A stretch of 64,000 nt of DNA from Hydromicrobium sp964517765 (GCA_964517765.1 CAZFEN010000003.1:22456-86455), one strand, 5' to 3'; positions 25,074 to 35,397 are shown, numbered from the stretch's first letter. The notes: a model not told the origin generated them from the letters alone. Translations and numbers: made by a program.

Positions 25074-28000
25074 CTATATCCTGTCCCAGTTAATTTTATC
25101 CGAAAACACTTTCTTAAGGTTTTCTTTAAGGGACTGATTTAAATCTATCCTGTATGTGGAGGGGAGTTTATATATCTTATTTGTATCTTCCCCGCTATCA
25201 TCTGTTATTCTAAACTCAACTTCATTAAATCCCGGATATTTTTTTAATATATCATAAAACCTGTTTATAAAGTCCCTGTCAAGATCATTCTTTTTTGCGG
25301 TAAAAATTATTCTGCCATTTCTATCGCTTATTAATTCTTTTTGATCCCTGTTTACTGCCTTATCTCTATCCAGCTCTTCTATTTCATTTGCTATAATCTT
25401 CAACTGGTCTTCTTTTTTATCCAGCTTTCCCTTGATTTTTACAATCTTATCTTCTGCTATTATTCCCCTGCACTTCATAAGAACTGAGGGGAATACTATT
25501 ACTTCCACACTATCGTCGATATCTTCCAGATCCAAAAAACACATCTGCTGGTCCTTCTTTGTGTATACGATCTTTACTTTGGTTATTACTCCGCCAACAG
25601 CTATATTTGTTTTGTCTTCTACATCAATCAGGGCTTCTATTGGAGTTACCCTGGTAAGGGAGTCTTCATATTCGAATAAAGGATGACCTGAGATATAAAG
25701 ACCCAGCATTTCCTTTTCAAAATTCAATAACTCTTTTTTTGAAAACTCCTCGAACTTCTCTTCGGTTTGATATACTCCGTTCAGCAGTACTTCCTTTTTT
25801 TGACCATCACCGATATCGAATAACGAGAATTGTCCGAGATCCCTGTCCTTTCTGATCTTCAGGGTTTCTTCTGTTATTCTTTCGTAATTATCCAGAAGAT
25901 GTTTACGGCTCTGGCCAAGAGAATCGAAGGTCCCGCTTTTAATCAGGCTTTCAAGCGTTTTTTTATTTAGTACATTACTATCGACTCTTTCACAGAAATC
26001 GATGAAACTCTCAAATTTGCCGCCTTTTTCTCTTTCTTTTTCAATACATTCGATAACATTTATCCCGACATTTTTAATTGCCGAAAGTCCGAATCTTATG
26101 GAATTCTCTACTACGGTAAAATCTGTAAAACTTCCATTGATATCCGGTGGAAGTACTTCGATATCCATTCTTCTTGTCTCATTTACATACTGGGCCACTT
26201 TTTCCTGACTGCCCATCCTGATACTGAGCAGAGCAGCCATGAATTCTACAGGATATTTTGCTTTAAGATAAGCTGTCTGATATGAAATCATGGCATATGC
26301 GGCACTATGCGATTTATTAAATCCATATTCTGCAAAATGATTTACCAGTTCGAATATTTTCAAAGATATTTTCTCATCTATTCCCTTGTTTTTGGCGCCT
26401 TCTATAAACTTGTTTTTTTGTTTTGAAAGTAAACTTCTTTTTTTCTTGCTTATGGCTCCTCTCAGAATGTCTGCTTCCGACATGCTAAAACCGGCCAGTT
26501 CCGATGCTATACTCATAACCTGTTCCTGATACAGAATAATTCCATATGTACTTTCCAGTATTTTCTCCAGAGATGGGTGCAGATAGCTTATTTTCTTCCT
26601 GCCATTTCTGCTTTCGACAAAATCACTCACCATACCACTTTGAAGCGGACCCGGTCTGTACAACGCCAGAAGAGCAATCAGATCTTCGAATTTAGTTGGC
26701 TTCAGATTTATTACCAGTTCACGCATTCCCGAACTTTCCAGCTGGAACACACCGAGACATTCACCTTCGCTCAGCATTCTGAAAGTCTCTTTATCATCAG
26801 GATCTATATTATTTATATCTATATCAATATTATTAGTTTTTTTGATTAAAAATAGGGTCTTGTCTATTAGCGACAGTGTTTTTAGCCCAAGAAAATCCAT
26901 CTTAAGCAGTCCTATTTTTTGAATATCTTCCATCTTGTATTGAGTTACGATATCGCCCTCATTTTCTTTTTGTATCGGCGTATAGTTAAAAAGCTCTTCC
27001 GAAGATATTACAACCCCCGCGGCATGGATTGAGTCCTGTCTGGATATACCCTCGAGGGAAATAGCCGTATCGATTACTTCTTTTATTCTCATATCGTTCT
27101 CATAAATTTCCTTTAAATCGGGAACTATTTCCAGCGAGTTTTTGATTGTCACATTCAATTCCATGGGAACCATTTTTGCTATTCGGTCGACTTCCGCATA
27201 GGGGACCTCCATTACTCTTCCGGCATCTCTAATCGCCTGTCTGGCAGCCATTGTTCCAAAAGTTATCAACTGGGCAACCCTTTTATCACCATATTTTTTG
27301 GTAACATATTTAATGACTTCATCTCTCTTCTCATAACAAAAATCTATATCGATATCGGGCATACTTTTACGTTCCTCATTTAAAAATCTCTCAAACAATA
27401 GTCCGTACTTTAAAGGTTCGATATCGGTTATACCCAGGATATAAGAAACTATACTGCCTGCTGCCGATCCTCTTCCCGGCCCCACTCTTATGTTATTATT
27501 TTTGGCATAGTTGATTAGATCCCATACTATTAGAAAATATTCTGAAAATCCCATCTTCTTTATGACTTCCAGTTCTTTTTTTATTCTTCTGTCAATTTCT
27601 GCGGTAATATCACCATATCTTTTTCCGGCGCCTTCATAACTTAGTTTTTTTAAATATTCATCAGAGCTGGATCCATCGGAAATAGCAAAGGATGGTATAA
27701 GGTTCATATCAAATTTTATATTTACATTACACCTTTCAGCAATCTCCAGAGTGTTCTTAATGGCACCTGGAAATTGGCTAAAAAGTTCTTTCATCTGATC
27801 GCAACTCTTGAAATAATATTCATCTGTCGGAAATTTCAGACGTCCGGCTTCATTTATTGTCGAGCCCGTCTGTATACAGAGCAGGACATCATGGGCTTTG
27901 CTATCCTCTTTATCTAAATAATGTACATCATTTGTAGCAACAAGCGGAATCTTATATTCGGAAGATAATTCAAGGAGAACCCTGTTTACTTTCTTTTGTT

Positions 28001-28559
28001 CCGGAATTCCTGAATCCTGCAATTCCAAAAAAAAATTATTTTTTCCAAAAATATCCAGGTACTGCTCCAGACTTCTTTTTGCACCTTCGATTTGATCCGA
28101 AATAATATATTTTGGAATCTCGCCAGAGATACATCCGGAAAGAGCAATCAAACCTTCTTTAAATTTACCGAGCAGTTCTTTATCAACTCTTGGTCTGTAA
28201 TAAAAACCTTCCAGAAATCCCATGCTGACCAGCCTCATTAGATTGTGGTAACCCTGATTATTTTCGGCAAGTAAAGTAAGATGATAAAAGTTTCCTTCCT
28301 TTTTTTCTCTTACAGATTGTTTTTCGAATCTGCTTTTTGGCGCCAGATATACCTCACAGCCTATTATCGGTTTTATACCCATTTTTTTTGCCTGCGTGTA
28401 AAATTCAATAACACCATACATAACACCATGATCGGTCAATGCCAGAGCAGGCATATCGTACTGACTGGCTTTTTCGATTAATTTTGTTATTCTGCAGGCA
28501 CCATCTAACAATGAGAATTCACTATGGACATGCAAATGGACGAAATTGTCTTTTTTCAT
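25074..28559 (-). CDS. dnaE: DNA polymerase III alpha subunit
   Basis: Replicative polymerase catalytic subunit of the DnaE type, 1161 residues. The PHP domain starts at FVHLHVHSEFSLLDG (His9, His11). GPGRGSAAGS is at 360-369 and the catalytic PDIDIDF at 401-407. A fingers and tandem helix-hairpin-helix region (ILYQEQVMSIA, GFNKSHSAAYAMISYQTAYLK in two parts) and a C-terminal OB-fold segment (VGGVITKVKIVYTKKDQQM, in two parts) follow. It is 57 bases downstream of the pilB-like gene and 20 bases upstream of the opine-dehydrogenase-like gene, with no terminator in between. Confidence 0.98.
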   Translation of the reverse strand: MKKDNFVHLHVHSEFSLLDGACRITKLIEKASQYDMPALALTDHGVMYGVIEFYTQAKKMGIKPIIGCEVYLAPKSRFEKQSVREKKEGNFYHLTLLAENNQGYHNLMRLVSMGFLEGFYYRPRVDKELLGKFKEGLIALSGCISGEIPKYIISDQIEGAKRSLEQYLDIFGKNNFFLELQDSGIPEQKKVNRVLLELSSEYKIPLVATNDVHYLDKEDSKAHDVLLCIQTGSTINEAGRLKFPTDEYYFKSCDQMKELFSQFPGAIKNTLEIAERCNVNIKFDMNLIPSFAISDGSSSDEYLKKLSYEGAGKRYGDITAEIDRRIKKELEVIKKMGFSEYFLIVWDLINYAKNNNIRVGPGRGSAAGSIVSYILGITDIEPLKYGLLFERFLNEERKSMPDIDIDFCYEKRDEVIKYVTKKYGDKRVAQLITFGTMAARQAIRDAGRVMEVPYAEVDRIAKMVPMELNVTIKNSLEIVPDLKEIYENDMRIKEVIDTAISLEGISRQDSIHAAGVVISSEELFNYTPIQKENEGDIVTQYKMEDIQKIGLLKMDFLGLKTLSLIDKTLFLIKKTNNIDIDINNIDPDDKETFRMLSEGECLGVFQLESSGMRELVINLKPTKFEDLIALLALYRPGPLQSGMVSDFVESRNGRKKISYLHPSLEKILESTYGIILYQEQVMSIASELAGFSMSEADILRGAISKKKRSLLSKQKNKFIEGAKNKGIDEKISLKIFELVNHFAEYGFNKSHSAAYAMISYQTAYLKAKYPVEFMAALLSIRMGSQEKVAQYVNETRRMDIEVLPPDINGSFTDFTVVENSIRFGLSAIKNVGINVIECIEKEREKGGKFESFIDFCERVDSNVLNKKTLESLIKSGTFDSLGQSRKHLLDNYERITEETLKIRKDRDLGQFSLFDIGDGQKKEVLLNGVYQTEEKFEEFSKKELLNFEKEMLGLYISGHPLFEYEDSLTRVTPIEALIDVEDKTNIAVGGVITKVKIVYTKKDQQMCFLDLEDIDDSVEVIVFPSVLMKCRGIIAEDKIVKIKGKLDKKEDQLKIIANEIEELDRDKAVNRDQKELISDRNGRIIFTAKKNDLDRDFINRFYDILKKYPGFNEVEFRITDDSGEDTNKIYKLPSTYRIDLNQSLKENLKKVFSDKINWDRI

Positions 28560-28616
28560 TCTAAAAGAATCTTATTATTTCTTTGACTTAAGGTATTGAA
28601 TTGAAATTATTTAAAA

Positions 28617-30299
28617 CTAATAAACGACTCTGTATAACTCTTCAAGGGAAGTTATTCCTTCTGCAACTTTATAAGCTCCGCTCTCCAGGAGGGTTTTCAT
28701 ACCCTCTTCTCTGGCAGCATCACTGATCTCATCCGTACTTTTTTTATTTAAAAGCATCTCTCTGATTCTTTTTGTCACCTCTAACATGGAATATATCCCT
28801 GTTCTTCCCAGATAGCCGCTGAAATTACATCTTTTACATCCAACTGCTTTGAAAATCTTTTTGCCTTTTAATATATGTCTAATTTCCTCATTAAACGAAG
28901 AATCAGGTAACTCTATTTCTGTCTTACAATTATCGCATAATATTCTCACCAATCTCTGTGCTACTATGCCGATAATCGCAGATGATATCATATATGATTC
29001 CACTCCCATTTCCAGAAGCCTTGTCAGGCATGAGGGAGCATCGTTGGTATGCAAAGTAGTAAGAACCAGATGTCCGGTAATTGCCGCCTCTACTGCTATC
29101 TTTGCAGTTTCCATATCCCTTATTTCTCCTATCAGAATTATATCAGGATCACTTCGGAGCATTGCACGAAGGCCCCTTGAAAAAGTCATATCTATCTTCG
29201 GATTTACCTGAACCTGCATTATTTGTTGAAACCTGTATTCAACAGGATCTTCTATAGTAAAAATCTTTTTTTCCACACTTGAAATCTTATTCAAACTGGC
29301 ATATAGAGTAGTAGTCTTTCCTGATCCGGTAGGACCCGTTATGACGACAGCTCCATGGGGCACAGATATCATTTTTAAATATTTTGGTACTTCTTCTTCG
29401 GACATCCCCGACTTTTTGATATCAAAAACTGACTCGTCTCTATCCAGTATTCTTATGGTAATATTTTCTCCGAAAACAGTAGGTATTGAAGCCAGCCTTA
29501 AATCAATTATCCTGTTACTGTAATTTATAGAACTTCTGCCGTCCTGCGGCAGCCTATTTTCGGTTATATCCATACCACCCATTATCTTATATCTTGAAAT
29601 AAGAAGTCGCTGTACCGTTTTTGGAACATCTTTTATTTTTTGTAATACACCGTCTATTCTGAATCTTATGGTACAATTCTTTTCCTGAGGTTCAACATGC
29701 ACGTCGCTTGCCCGCAGCGATATCGCCTTTAATATGATCTGATTCGCAAGCCTCACAAGGGGATTTTTTTCAACCAGGTCCTCCTCAAATTTTTTACCTA
29801 TGGTAAAGTCCTCATCTTTTATTATTTCCTGGACTTCTTTTAGACTGTAGTCATCTGAGGTATATAATCTTATAATGTCCTCGATGTTCTTTTTGGTACA
29901 TATATATGGCCTTACATTATAACCGGTAAGCATCCTTATTTCACCGATGGCATTTATATCTCTGGGATCAGTCATTGCGACACACAGGTTATTATCACTT
30001 AAGTTGAATGGAAATACCTTTCTTTTGAATGCAAAATCTTTTGAAATCAGATTTGCTACTAAAGGATCGATTTTATCCTGTATTTTATCTAAATCTACAG
30101 ACTCAAAACCTCCCTGTAATGATACAAGTTCCGTTAAAGTATCATCGGAGATATACCCCTTTTTTATTAATATCTCTCCCAGTTTTTCTCCGGTATTTTT
30201 CTGAATATCCAGTGCTTCTTCCAATTGCTCTTTGGTTATGATGTCCTTGTTTAGAAGTATCTGACCTAATTTTTCTTTTTTAGAATCTAATTCGACCAT
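28617..30299 (-). CDS. PilB/GspE-type secretion or pilus ATPase
   Basis: Hexameric assembly ATPase of type IV pili or type II secretion. The 560 residues open with an MshEN-type N-terminal domain (about 1-145), which binds cyclic di-GMP in some relatives. Walker A GPTGSGKT is at 322-329, the Asp box IFTIEDPVEYR at 346-356, and a zinc-type CDNC...CKRC pair near 455-495 precedes GYLGRTGIYSMLEV. No pilC, pilT, pilin or prepilin peptidase gene is present in the window, so the partner genes must be elsewhere. It lies between larB and dnaE. Confidence 0.93.
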   Translation of the reverse strand: MVELDSKKEKLGQILLNKDIITKEQLEEALDIQKNTGEKLGEILIKKGYISDDTLTELVSLQGGFESVDLDKIQDKIDPLVANLISKDFAFKRKVFPFNLSDNNLCVAMTDPRDINAIGEIRMLTGYNVRPYICTKKNIEDIIRLYTSDDYSLKEVQEIIKDEDFTIGKKFEEDLVEKNPLVRLANQIILKAISLRASDVHVEPQEKNCTIRFRIDGVLQKIKDVPKTVQRLLISRYKIMGGMDITENRLPQDGRSSINYSNRIIDLRLASIPTVFGENITIRILDRDESVFDIKKSGMSEEEVPKYLKMISVPHGAVVITGPTGSGKTTTLYASLNKISSVEKKIFTIEDPVEYRFQQIMQVQVNPKIDMTFSRGLRAMLRSDPDIILIGEIRDMETAKIAVEAAITGHLVLTTLHTNDAPSCLTRLLEMGVESYMISSAIIGIVAQRLVRILCDNCKTEIELPDSSFNEEIRHILKGKKIFKAVGCKRCNFSGYLGRTGIYSMLEVTKRIREMLLNKKSTDEISDAAREEGMKTLLESGAYKVAEGITSLEELYRVVY

Positions 30300-30396
30300 A
30301 AATATCCCGAAATCTTTTATTGATTTTTATAATTATAATATATCCTGATAAATAATACATCTGCCATAGAAAAATCCGATTACTTTGTAAAACTTT

Positions 30397-31176
30397 TTAA
30401 CCGGTTTTATCTCTTTTAATTGCCCTGTTAATGATTCCAGCCGCATAACCTGCTCCGAAGCCATTATCTATATTTACTACAACGACTCCCGGACTGCAGG
30501 AATTCAACATTGTCAGAAGTGGTGATAATCCTTTAAAACTTGAACCGTATCCTTTGCTGGTAGGGACACCTATTACCGGACAGTTTACCATCGAGCTCAC
30601 AACTCCGGGCAATGCTCCTTCCATACCGGCAACTGCTATAATGACATTGGACTGATTTAACTCGTCTTTATAACTTGTCAGTCTGTGTATCCCCGCAACT
30701 CCTATATCATAGATCTTTACTACTTTATTTTTCATCAAATAGCTGGTTACCGAAGCTTCTTCTGCAATACTTATATCCGAAGTTCCTGCACATATAATAG
30801 TAATTCCCTCACTTAATTTATCATCAGGGATATCAAGCGGTGTATAAATAATATTTGATCTTTCGTTAAATTCCAGATTCTTTATATCTTTTTTTAAAAG
30901 AGCGTAGGTTTCTATAGTGGTTCTGGTGACAAGAAGCACGGGTGAATATTTTAATATTTTCTTTGCTATCTCTAAAATCTGATCCGGACTCTTGCCATCG
31001 CCATAAATGACTTCTGGAAAATCCCTGCGAAGCAAGCGGTGATGGTCTATTTTTGCAAAACCTATATCTTCAAAATATAATTCTTTTACTTTTAAGATCG
31101 CATCTTCTTTGTTTATTCTTCCTTCTTTAAAACTATTAAGTAATTCTTTTACTATTTTATTTATATTGTTTTCCAT
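30397..31176 (-). CDS. larB: LarB-family protein (nickel-pincer cofactor synthesis)
   Basis: AIR-carboxylase-like enzyme that carboxylates and hydrolyses nicotinic acid adenine dinucleotide to start nickel-pincer cofactor synthesis. The product is 259 residues. Family hallmarks are an N-terminal helical part with DHHRLLRRDFPEVIYGDGKS and the catalytic region VAGMEGALPGVVSSMV, followed by PTSKGYGSSFKGLSPLL and NIDNGFGAGYAAG. It is isolated from larC, larE and larA, none of which is in the window. It follows hppA after a terminator and precedes the pilB-like gene. Confidence 0.9.
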   Translation of the reverse strand: MENNINKIVKELLNSFKEGRINKEDAILKVKELYFEDIGFAKIDHHRLLRRDFPEVIYGDGKSPDQILEIAKKILKYSPVLLVTRTTIETYALLKKDIKNLEFNERSNIIYTPLDIPDDKLSEGITIICAGTSDISIAEEASVTSYLMKNKVVKIYDIGVAGIHRLTSYKDELNQSNVIIAVAGMEGALPGVVSSMVNCPVIGVPTSKGYGSSFKGLSPLLTMLNSCSPGVVVVNIDNGFGAGYAAGIINRAIKRDKTG

Positions 31177-31249
31177 ATGATTAAAATATCATAAATACAA
31201 ATAATTTTAAATCTTACCGCAAATTAAATCATTGCAAACAGCTAAAAAT

Positions 31250-31288
31250 AAAAATGCACAGATGTATTTTCTCCACCTGTGCATTTTT
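31250..31288 (-). terminator. Terminator of hppA (bidirectional shape)
   Basis: Perfect 12-bp inverted repeat AAAAATGCACAG/CTGTGCATTTTT (31250-31261 and 31277-31288) with a 15-base loop, 20 bases past the hppA stop. The A run on one side and T run on the other let it work in both directions. Confidence 0.85.
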
Positions 31289-31307
31289 TATTCTATTTTT
31301 AGATTAA

Positions 31308-33398
31308 TTAAAATTTTAATAAATCAAATAATGAGCTGGCATTTTTTAATAAAGGCGCCAGAACCAGACTTACTACTGACATTAATTTTATTAAGATATT
31401 CATTGATGGACCTGAAGTATCCTTGAAGGGATCCCCTACCGTATCGCCAACAATCGCCGCTTTATGAGGTTCGCTTCCTTTACCAAAGCCTTCCAGGTTG
31501 CCTCCTTCGATATACTTTTTGGCATTATCCCATGCTCCGCCTGAATTAGCCATCATTAGAGCCAGCATGACTCCGACAACTGTAGCACCTGCAAGAGCAC
31601 CTCCTAGTCCTTCTTTTCCTAAAAGGAAACCAATTACTGCAGGGAATATAACTGCTACCGAACCCGGAACTATCATTCTGATTACTGCTGCTTTTGTTGC
31701 AATATCAATACACCTTTTTGTGTCTGGCTTTGCGGTTCCTGTCATTAATCCTTTTATTTCTCTAAATTGTCTTCTAACTTCCTCAACCATTTTAAATGCA
31801 GCGGATCCGACTGCTCTCATTGTACTTGAAGCTATAAAGAATGGAATCAAACCTCCTAAAAATGTTCCAATTACAACCTTTGGATTAGTAAGATTGATTA
31901 TATCTACTCCAGCTGCAAGACAGTAAGCTGCGTATAAAGCTAATGAAGTCAGTGCTGCGGAGCCAATTGCAAATCCCTTACCTATGGCTGCAGTTGTATT
32001 CCCGAGGGAATCAAGACTGTCGGTAATTTTTCTTGTTTCGGGTCCCAATCCGCTCATTTCACTTATACCACCGGCATTATCAGCTATCGGACCATAAGCA
32101 TCGACAGCCATTGTGACTCCTATTGTTCCAAGCATACCCACGGCAGCAATTGCAATTCCATATAAACCTGCAAAATAAAAACTGACTCCTATTGCGGCGC
32201 AAATACCAACAACAGGTAAAATTATTGATTGCATACCAGTTGCAAGACCATTTATTATAACGGTAGCCGGCCCTGTTTTAGCAGTTTCTGCTATACTTTT
32301 AATGGATTTTCCGGAAGTATAGTATTCTGATAGTAAACCGATTATTATACCGATTATACAACCGCTGGCAGCAGCATGAGCAAATTTTATATCAATATGC
32401 AGTAATGGGCATATGAGATATGCAATTGCCAGCATAACAGCGGCCGCAATCCATGTTGATAGTCTTAATGCTAAAGGTGGATTGAATTTCTGCAGAACTT
32501 TCATTGCTAATACCGCAAATAAACTTCCAATCAAACCCGCTCCCGCAATAAATATAGGGAATACTGCAAAGGCAGTGGGATTCTGTGAAATAACCATTCC
32601 GGATATTGCAGCAGCAGAACCTGTGGTAACGGCCAGGGCAATAGCTGCTATAATGCTTCCCACGTAACTTTCATATAGGTCTGCGCCCATTCCTGCAACA
32701 TCACCGACATTATCTCCGACATTATCGGCTATTACAGCCGGATTTCTTGGGTCGTCTTCAGGTATACCTGCTTCTATTTTTCCAACTAAATCAGCCCCGA
32801 CATCTGCTGATTTTGTGAAGATTCCGCCACCGACCCTCATGAACAGAGCGACTGAACTTGCACCCATTGCAAATCCATTCATAATCGAAAGATACAATAT
32901 ATTACCATCTGTTATCTTCATTATTAGTAAGTAAAGACCTCCGAATCCTATTAATCCAACACTTGCGACTGCCAGCCCCATTACGGCGCCGCCGTTAAAA
33001 GCAATACCCAGAGCTTTGGCCATACCTTTTTTATTAGCTGCATTTGCTGTTCTGACATTTGCTTTTGTACTTGCAGACATTCCTATAAAACCACAAATCA
33101 TGGATGTCATGCCCCCCAGTGCATACGCTACTGCACTATAGATGCCAAAATTCGGAATATTTTTATCTTTTAAAAAGACAGCGAGTAAGATAACAATAAT
33201 CACGACAAATACACCAACAAATAGCAGCTGCCGTCTCATATAGGTCATTGACCCTTCTCTGATTTGATTTGCTATCCCTATCATTTTTTCATTGCCAGGC
33301 TTTTGTCTGGATATAAAAATGTATATTCCGAGAATAGTCAACAGTCCTATTACTCCAAGAAGTGGTACAAAATATACAGCATCTTGAATAAAAGCCAT
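31308..33398 (-). CDS. hppA: K+-dependent membrane-bound pyrophosphatase
   Basis: Ion-translocating pyrophosphatase that couples PPi hydrolysis to H+ and/or Na+ pumping. The 696-residue protein has about 16 membrane segments. The catalytic metal-PPi loop DDPRNPAVIADNVGDNVGD is at 215-233 and AVDAYGPIADNAGG at 431-444. GNTTAAIGKG at 466-475 has Ala at position 470, where K+-independent enzymes carry Lys, so it should belong to the K+-dependent class; many of those pump Na+, but the ion cannot be settled here. The ribosome site is GGGAGG. It is divergent from the GNAT-like gene and has a strong terminator. Confidence 0.97.
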   Translation of the reverse strand: MAFIQDAVYFVPLLGVIGLLTILGIYIFISRQKPGNEKMIGIANQIREGSMTYMRRQLLFVGVFVVIIVILLAVFLKDKNIPNFGIYSAVAYALGGMTSMICGFIGMSASTKANVRTANAANKKGMAKALGIAFNGGAVMGLAVASVGLIGFGGLYLLIMKITDGNILYLSIMNGFAMGASSVALFMRVGGGIFTKSADVGADLVGKIEAGIPEDDPRNPAVIADNVGDNVGDVAGMGADLYESYVGSIIAAIALAVTTGSAAAISGMVISQNPTAFAVFPIFIAGAGLIGSLFAVLAMKVLQKFNPPLALRLSTWIAAAVMLAIAYLICPLLHIDIKFAHAAASGCIIGIIIGLLSEYYTSGKSIKSIAETAKTGPATVIINGLATGMQSIILPVVGICAAIGVSFYFAGLYGIAIAAVGMLGTIGVTMAVDAYGPIADNAGGISEMSGLGPETRKITDSLDSLGNTTAAIGKGFAIGSAALTSLALYAAYCLAAGVDIINLTNPKVVIGTFLGGLIPFFIASSTMRAVGSAAFKMVEEVRRQFREIKGLMTGTAKPDTKRCIDIATKAAVIRMIVPGSVAVIFPAVIGFLLGKEGLGGALAGATVVGVMLALMMANSGGAWDNAKKYIEGGNLEGFGKGSEPHKAAIVGDTVGDPFKDTSGPSMNILIKLMSVVSLVLAPLLKNASSLFDLLKF

Positions 33399-33615
33399 AA
33401 AAAATCCTCCCTTTTTATGTATCTTGACTTTATATAAAAATGAAATTATTTGATGAGCTTAAATTCCTGAAACATCTGCATTATTTTATTAAAAATAAAA
33501 TTAATAAGCAATTAAAATTTATGTCTGAATTCTATTAATATAGAATAATTTCCTGTTATAAAAACTATGATTTAATGTCCTGTTTATGATTGTATTAATA
33601 CTCATAAGAATTATT

Positions 33616-33644
33616 ATAATAAATTTTCACAAAATAATTGTAAA
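33616..33644 (-). promoter_or_regulatory. Probable hppA promoter, overlapping a divergent promoter
   Basis: Minus strand: -35 TTTACA (33644-33639), 17-base spacer, -10 TATTAT (33621-33616). It would leave a 5' leader of about 210 bases before hppA. The rest of the 306-base gap shows no recognised riboswitch. Its -35 box shares bases with the -35 of the plus-strand promoter at 33638-33666. Confidence 0.5.
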
Positions 33645-33666
33645 GCACCCCGCTATCACATATAAT
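33638..33666 (+). promoter_or_regulatory. Promoter of the GNAT-like gene
   Basis: -35 TTGTAA (33638-33643), 17-base spacer, perfect -10 TATAAT (33661-33666). The expected start near 33673 gives a leader of about 32 bases. Confidence 0.7.
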
Positions 33667-33704
33667 TACCCCTATTTATAAAACTTGCATTACTACAGGG
33701 TGGA

Positions 33705-34967
33705 ATGTCTAAGTTCCTTATTAAAGAACTTGGTGAGTATAAGCCGAATTCTTTTAACAGCCTGAATTTAAATAAATTAAAAGAATTCGTAATCGTTCCT
33801 TATTTTATAGACTGGTACAGAAGCAGGCAGTCAAATAAAATAAATCCGTTATTTATTCAGGAAATAGAATCTCTTAATCCAACACTTTTCAGGATACCCG
33901 GAGTTATTGGCAGAAATCCGTTTTTTGATCATACGCAAATCAAGTTTTTTATTGCATACAGCGAAGGCAAACCAACAGGAAGAGTAATATCTTTTATTGA
34001 TTATAACTATAATGAAAAACATAACGATATTTTTGGCTGGTTCGGACTATTTGAATCCATTGAAAATAAAGATCTGGCATTAGCATTACTCGATAAAGCA
34101 GTGGATTATTTAAAGAAAAATGGATGTAAAAGAATAATAGGTCCTGCAAAATTTAATGCAGGAGGCGAAATAGGGTTACTTATAAACGGATTTGAAAATA
34201 AACCTTATTTTTTAGAACCATATAATGCTCCTTATTATAAGGATATCTTTGAAGACTATGGACTGGTTAAGGAAAATGATTGGTATAGCGTGATCACTGA
34301 TAGTGTTGTTTCAAGAGACTATATGAACAGGATTGAAAGGGTTCTGATTAAGATTTCCAATAAATATCGGAAGACACTCAATGAGATAAAAATCAGAAAC
34401 GTAAATTTTCAAGATTACAGAAATGAAATAAAAAAAATAAAAGAACTCTATAATATTATCTGGAATAGCGCAAACCATCCCCAGCAGGTCAGGATGACCG
34501 ATGCAGAGTTTAATTTGCAGGCAATGAATATAAAAGCAATATCTATCGAAGATTTAACCTTCATTATAGAGAAAGACGGAATACCTATAGGAATCTCGGT
34601 AAATTTTCCTGATATAAATGAAGTCATAGAATATTTTGACAGCCAATGGCCTTATACACCTTCGGAACGTTTTTTTAATTTAAGAGATATGAAAAGAGAT
34701 ATTAAAATTTTCAATTTAATTCAGAAGAAACTTAAGACCGGCGGATTTACAAGATTAAGAATTCTACTGCTGGGGATAAAAAAAGAGTTCAGGAAAGCAG
34801 GTATCGAGTCTAAGATATTTTCCAGGATAAATAAGGATGCATCTAAATTGGGGTTTAAATACGCTTCGGGTTCACAACTGGCTGATATAAATCTGGATAT
34901 AATAAATCCTATTTTTAGATTGGGAAAAGTCGCTTTTACCTGGAGAGTTTATGGTCTTGATATTTAA
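33705..34967 (+). CDS. GNAT-fold acyltransferase-like protein, substrate unknown
   Basis: A 420-residue protein resembling the large uncharacterised GNAT-related family (YghO-like, about 370-420 residues). It has an N-terminal PYFIDWYRSRQSN segment, then the GRVISFIDY...FGWFGLFES region typical of this family. GPAKFNAGGEIGLLINGF and YNAPYYKDIFEDYGL follow, with a C-terminal acyltransferase-like half. No substrate can be assigned. The ATG follows GGGTGGA almost without spacing, so initiation may be weak or the start may differ. It is a single-gene transcript divergent from hppA, and its end is 13 bases from the convergent yjbQ. Confidence 0.75.
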   Translation: MSKFLIKELGEYKPNSFNSLNLNKLKEFVIVPYFIDWYRSRQSNKINPLFIQEIESLNPTLFRIPGVIGRNPFFDHTQIKFFIAYSEGKPTGRVISFIDYNYNEKHNDIFGWFGLFESIENKDLALALLDKAVDYLKKNGCKRIIGPAKFNAGGEIGLLINGFENKPYFLEPYNAPYYKDIFEDYGLVKENDWYSVITDSVVSRDYMNRIERVLIKISNKYRKTLNEIKIRNVNFQDYRNEIKKIKELYNIIWNSANHPQQVRMTDAEFNLQAMNIKAISIEDLTFIIEKDGIPIGISVNFPDINEVIEYFDSQWPYTPSERFFNLRDMKRDIKIFNLIQKKLKTGGFTRLRILLLGIKKEFRKAGIESKIFSRINKDASKLGFKYASGSQLADINLDIINPIFRLGKVAFTWRVYGLDI

Positions 34968-34980
34968 GAAATCTCTTTGA

Positions 34981-35397
34981 CTATTCTCCAATGACCTGTA
35001 TAAAAACTTCACGTGAACGGGGTCTGTTATCATGATCGATGACTATTATCTGCTGCCAGGTACCTAGAACAGGTATGCCGTCTGACAGCGGCACACAGAT
35101 ACCCGGACCCATAAATGTTGCTCTCAGGTGTGAAAATCCATTATCATCACCCCATGTCTGTGAGTGCCGGGTATGCTTGCTTGCCGGAATAAATTCTTCC
35201 AGCTGCTGACGCATATCTTCAATCAGAGCCGGCTCATATTCTTGAGTTGAAACCGAAGCAGTTGAACCAATGATAAAAACATTTACCAATCCGTTTTTTA
35301 TACCCGACTGCGAAACAATGTCTTCTACCTCTCTGGTAATATCTTTAATATCCGAAAATCCTTTTGTTGATAGAGTGATTTTTTTACCATATACCAT
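34981..35397 (-). CDS. yjbQ: YjbQ/UPF0047 family protein
   Basis: A small cytosolic protein of 138 residues in the UPF0047 family; some members have weak thiamine-phosphate synthase activity and the true role is unsettled. The conserved metal-site segments are visible: FIIGSTASVSTQEYEP, then HSQTWGDDNGFSHLRA and the C-terminal LGTWQQIIVIDHDNRPR (given as LGTWQQIIVID, HDNRPR). The ribosome site GGGGAGG is strong. It is the last gene of the ilvD-to-cimA run, 59 bases after cimA. Confidence 0.92.
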   Translation of the reverse strand: MVYGKKITLSTKGFSDIKDITREVEDIVSQSGIKNGLVNVFIIGSTASVSTQEYEPALIEDMRQQLEEFIPASKHTRHSQTWGDDNGFSHLRATFMGPGICVPLSDGIPVLGTWQQIIVIDHDNRPRSREVFIQVIGE

